Shown here: in pieces, positions 5,846 through 7,661 of the stretch
How positions within the stretch are numbered: position 1 is the first letter of the stretch
How the letters are laid out: each line of letters begins with the position of its first letter
NCBI GenBank assembly: GCA_900754605.1
Contig: CAAEDK010000038.1
Span: forward strand, 1-7,661
DNA from: an uncultured Oscillospiraceae bacterium
Lineage (GTDB): Bacteria; Bacillota_A; Clostridia; Oscillospirales; Oscillospiraceae
Length of the DNA: 7,661 nucleotides
Direction: 5' to 3'
Made by a program: the position numbers and the translations under genes
Notes under the pieces: generated by a model
Database searches by the model: none
Told to the model about the DNA's origin: nothing
What the model saw: the letters and a program-made list of their open reading frames with translations, nothing else

Positions 5846-5884
5846 AAAAAAGAAAGACTGTGCGGTTTAAGGCACAGTCTTTCT
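5846..5884 (-). terminator. Terminator of the 114-residue XRE gene, probably bidirectional
   Basis: Arms 5851-5863 and 5872-5884 form a perfect 13-bp stem (AGAAAGACTGTGC) with an 8-base loop. On the minus strand it is followed by six T's (5851-5846); on the plus strand a T5 run lies a few bases beyond. The stop codon of the XRE gene lies in the loop, so its last five codons form one arm. Confidence 0.85.
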
Positions 5885-6211
5885 CATTTTTATGGACTGC
5901 TGAACCAGAAAATCAAGTGTTTCCAAAATCCGGTTTTGCTCTTCTGGTGGCAAATCTCTCATTTTATCCAACAGCATATAGCTTTTGTACTCTAGAGAGT
6001 GCGTGACCACATCGCAGAAAATTGCGTCAGCGGAGGTTTCAAGCGCATTGATGATAGCCACCAGCTTTTCATAGCGTGGAAACGAGGCTCCGCGCTCAAT
6101 CGTCGAGATATAGTTAGTCGCCACACCAAGTTTTTCCGCAAACTGTTCCTGTGTCAAACCGAGTTGTTCTCTGCGCTGTTTGATCCGCTTTCCAACACGC
6201 TTATCAATCAT
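5867..6211 (-). CDS. XRE-family transcriptional regulator
   Basis: 114 residues from the ATG at 6211 to TAA. Residues 5-62 form a textbook Cro/CI helix-turn-helix: VGKRIKQRREQLGLTQEQFA, then LGVATNYISTIERGASFP and LVAIINALETSAD. The C-terminal half (KMRDLPPEEQNRILETLDFL) is a short helical dimerisation segment typical of small Clostridia XRE proteins. The start is set by homology of the N-terminus; purine-rich GGAGAGTGAGG precedes it with somewhat long or short spacing. It acts on DNA, most likely at the ATTAG-type sites before itself and before the 121-residue gene, and so autoregulates. It is not in one operon with the downstream gene because a strong terminator separates them. Confidence 0.92.
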   Translation of the reverse strand: MIDKRVGKRIKQRREQLGLTQEQFAEKLGVATNYISTIERGASFPRYEKLVAIINALETSADAIFCDVVTHSLEYKSYMLLDKMRDLPPEEQNRILETLDFLVQQSIKMRKTVP

Positions 6212-6255
6212 CCTGCTTGCCTCACTCTCCTATACCATTTCCTACATTGTTCATG

Positions 6256-6299
6256 ATTAGTATAGGGTGAAACGATTCAGTGATACAGAATCGCTAATA
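6256..6299 (-). promoter_or_regulatory. Promoter/operator region of the 114-residue XRE gene
   Basis: ATTAGTATA (6256-6264) and ATCGCTAATA (6290-6299) are the same two half-sites that adjoin at 5783, here separated by 25 bases. On the minus strand the first contains TATACT (6264-6259), the likely -10. Between them CGATTC (6273-6278) and GAATCG (6288-6293) form another inverted repeat with a 9-base centre. No good -35 was found. Confidence 0.45.
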
Positions 6300-6526
6300 T
6301 TTAGTGTGTGGGTTTAAGATATAGTTTGTAGAGAGCAAAATGGTGTATTTCAAAATCGTTTTGGCCTCTAAAAAGAGTCGTTCTGGACGGAAAAGAAAGA
6401 TTTCAAATGCTGTTTCCCCAAAAGAATCTGATGCAGATGTATAAACACGCACAAAAATTGTGCAGCAGCCATGTTCTGGTACGGAAGCCTACCCTGCATG
6501 GAAATGAATGAGAAATTTATATTGGA
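6300..6526. other. Gene-poor stretch with one 34-codon frame
   Basis: On the plus strand a frame is open from 6332 to TGA 6509-6511, with an ATG at 6407 (MLFPQKNLMQMYKHAQKLCS at its start) and only a purine-rich AAGAAAG as possible ribosome binding site. The residues before the ATG (VVLDGKERFQ) also look protein-like, so it may be the tail of a decayed gene. Not recognised. The stretch also holds a short inverted repeat, GCACAA and TTGTGC, at 6449-6463. No terminator for the replication gene ending at 6527 was found. Confidence 0.25.
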
Positions 6527-7435
6527 TTACGCTGCTTTCCCATAAAGGTCGTGGTTGACCTGGGAGGCATAGTGGTTCTCCATGGTGACAGGGGCATTGT
6601 ATAGCACCGCCAGGAGGTATTGCTTCATGTTTCGGATCTCCGTGGTGTTCCTCTGGAGGCAGTCAAACACAAAGCGGATATGCTCACCGTCCAGCTTCAG
6701 CAGCCTGGATTTGACTACCGCCTGGGGGATGTCGTTCCCTGCAATCCGAATGCTTCTCCTGGTGGAACAGACCGTCTCCACCATCAGCTCCACCATTTCA
6801 TCCAGACGGCCCACATCCCAGGGGTGCTCCTGAACAAAGTCATCATAGCGGACGTTTTCCTGGATCATGCTTCGGTAGGCGGCCATCTCATGCTCATCCA
6901 TACTCCACCCTCTCCTGGGTCTCGCATCCCTTCCTTTCGCTTCCAGCGCGGGAGGCGCGGAACAGAAAGGAAAGGATTCTATACTTGGTAAGTTAGTATT
7001 TTCTATATTCGTCTTTTCTGAGTCTTTCTTTATTTGCGTTGGCTTCTCCGGCGACGTGAAGGCCGCGGACGGTTTTCTCGCCGTCGGGTTTTCCGACGAC
7101 GGATCAGCCGCAGACGGCCCCTTCGGCGGCAGCTTCTCTGGGTTGGGCCACTCCCGGATGATATACTCGTTGCTGCTGAACTTGCCCGCTTTGTCCGTGG
7201 TCTGGCGGCGCTGGACATATCCGGCCTGCTCCAGCTCCACCACGGCGGCCCGAATGGCATCCTTCCCCTCCAGGCTGATGCGGGCCAGGCCGGAGAGGGT
7301 GTAGTCCCAATCCTCCGGCAGTGAGAGCATGAGAGAGAGAAGGCCCTTTGCCTTGAGGGAGAGCCTCCGATCCCGTAGGTGGTAGTTGCTCATCACGGTA
7401 TAGTTCTGGGTGCGCTCCACACGAAAAACTGCCAT
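6527..7435 (-). CDS. Replisome organizer / replication initiator-like protein with DUF6017-type C-terminus
   Basis: 302 residues from the ATG at 7435 (MAVFRVERTQNYTVMSNYHL), the start usual in this family; a GTG two codons earlier has closer spacing to AGGAG and is an alternative. Residues 1-95 are the winged-helix N-terminal domain of Clostridia replisome organizers (LSLKAKGLLSLMLSLPEDWD, then AAVVELEQAGYV). Residues 96-150 are a Pro/Ser/Thr/Glu-rich linker made of degenerate 'P(T/S)xxKP' units. Residues about 180-302 match the DUF6017 pattern: DEMVELMVETVCSTRRSIRI, LKLDGEHIRFVFDCL, and NMKQYLLAVLYNAP ending ASQVNHDLYG. Such genes mark integrative conjugative elements and plasmids of gut Clostridia, where they are thought to act in element replication by loading host replication proteins at an origin. 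The linker DNA is GC-rich and repetitive. Confidence 0.93.
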   Translation of the reverse strand: MAVFRVERTQNYTVMSNYHLRDRRLSLKAKGLLSLMLSLPEDWDYTLSGLARISLEGKDAIRAAVVELEQAGYVQRRQTTDKAGKFSSNEYIIREWPNPEKLPPKGPSAADPSSENPTARKPSAAFTSPEKPTQIKKDSEKTNIENTNLPSIESFPFCSAPPALEAKGRDARPRRGWSMDEHEMAAYRSMIQENVRYDDFVQEHPWDVGRLDEMVELMVETVCSTRRSIRIAGNDIPQAVVKSRLLKLDGEHIRFVFDCLQRNTTEIRNMKQYLLAVLYNAPVTMENHYASQVNHDLYGKAA

Positions 7436-7466
7436 AGTCACTCAACTCCTAATTTCATAATCATTA

Positions 7467-7485
7467 CGGCCTCCGGCCGCTTTTT
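7467..7485 (+). terminator. Short terminator-like hairpin in the replication gene leader
   Basis: CGGCC (7467-7471), a 3-base loop and GGCCG (7475-7479) are followed by CTTTTT. As a terminator it would stop plus-strand transcripts running antisense to the replication gene leader. In the sense direction it is a compact hairpin about 30 bases before the start codon and could affect translation. Confidence 0.35.
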
Positions 7486-7486
7486 C

Positions 7487-7596
7487 GTACAAATCCATAT
7501 TGCGGACACAAAACGCCCGCCACATGGATTTATAATGAGGTGTTCGCATAAAGAATGGTACACAATATTCGTAAACATCGGTGTACAAGGGGTACA
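7487..7596. repeat. Four GTACA repeats upstream of the replication gene
   Basis: GTACA occurs at 7487-7491, 7558-7562, 7583-7587 and 7592-7596, three of them within 39 bases. They read TGTAC in the direction of the gene. They could be initiator or regulator sites, but the unit is short and the spacing irregular. Confidence 0.3.
7491..7531. repeat. Nested hairpin upstream of the replication gene
   Basis: AAATCCAT (7491-7498) and ATGGATTT (7524-7531) pair perfectly. Inside, GCGG (7502-7505) and CCGC (7517-7520) pair around an 11-base loop, with symmetric 3-base internal bulges. Placed 55-95 bases before the replication start codon, it could be a leader regulatory structure, a protein site or part of an origin. 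Confidence 0.5.
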
Positions 7597-7622
7597 AACA
7601 AGATAAAATAGAAATGAGGGGC

Positions 7623-7659
7623 GATAGAGCGGAAATGTCAGATTTTCCACTCTATCTGA
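7623..7659. repeat. Hairpin with two competing stems near the right edge
   Basis: GATAGAG (7623-7629) pairs with CTCTATC (7650-7656), extended inward after one mismatch by GGAAA with TTTCC, leaving an 8-base loop. TCAGAT (7638-7643) can instead pair with ATCTGA (7654-7659), sharing bases with the first stem. No T tract follows, so it is not a standard terminator. The context beyond the window is unknown. Confidence 0.35.
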
Positions 7660-7661
7660 AC

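Noticed and set aside
7034..7132. Tandem-repeat-like GC-rich DNA considered as a repeat array or CRISPR-like element
   Set aside because: It is the coding sequence of the degenerate Pro/Ser/Glu linker of the replication protein. Units are imperfect, with no spacer structure.
7030..7445. Overlapping frames on both strands (for example 7104-7445 minus, 7034-7324 plus)
   Set aside because: They are shadows of the replication protein, arising from its GC-rich linker codons. The translations are Arg/Pro/Gly-rich.

Overview
The window looks like a piece of a conjugative element or other accessory island from a gut Clostridia (Oscillospiraceae/Lachnospiraceae-type) genome. The evidence is a replisome-organizer gene with a C-terminal DUF6017-type domain at the right end, AGGAGG-like ribosome binding sites, two XRE regulators, and several genes without obvious housekeeping roles. 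No tRNA, rRNA, CRISPR array, transposase or recombinase gene was seen.

Left part (1-1162): the plus strand carries the 3' end of an Imm26/DUF4259-like immunity-type gene. Its GC-rich upstream half is joined to an AT-rich downstream half. About 660 bases of mostly broken sequence follow: two short orphan reading frames, two GC-rich hairpins, and a 21-codon remnant of a second gene of the same family that still has its ribosome binding site. This reads as the worn edge of a tandem immunity-gene array.

Centre (1163-4842, minus strand): three tightly packed genes form one operon, transcribed from 4842 toward 1163. They encode (A) a 276-residue protein of unknown family, (B) a 415-residue protein with a degenerate SLOG/GHR-type domain, a sigma-70 region 4-like helix-turn-helix and a second degenerate SLOG-like half, and (C) a 525-residue protein with a conserved central domain, a coiled coil and a C-terminal RelE/ParE-like segment. 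A and B overlap by four bases and B and C are 27 bases apart, so the three products probably act together. This is the best candidate in the window for an undescribed stress or defence system. A nucleotide or stress sensor (B) coupled to an effector (C) is my inference, not something the sequence proves.

The operon diverges from a small plus-strand XRE regulator (5032-5295). The region between them holds a 22-base perfect palindrome and a second GTATAC core 31 bases away that overlaps a candidate -35 of the operon. The regulator has no normal in-frame start codon: a run of seven G's separates its frame from both nearby ATGs.

Right part (5335-7661, minus strand): a 121-residue unknown protein and a 114-residue XRE regulator each have their own promoter, and both promoters carry the same ATTAG-containing operator half-sites and the same TATACT -10. 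After a mostly empty stretch comes the DUF6017-type replication protein. Its leader and upstream region contain nested hairpins and four GTACA repeats.
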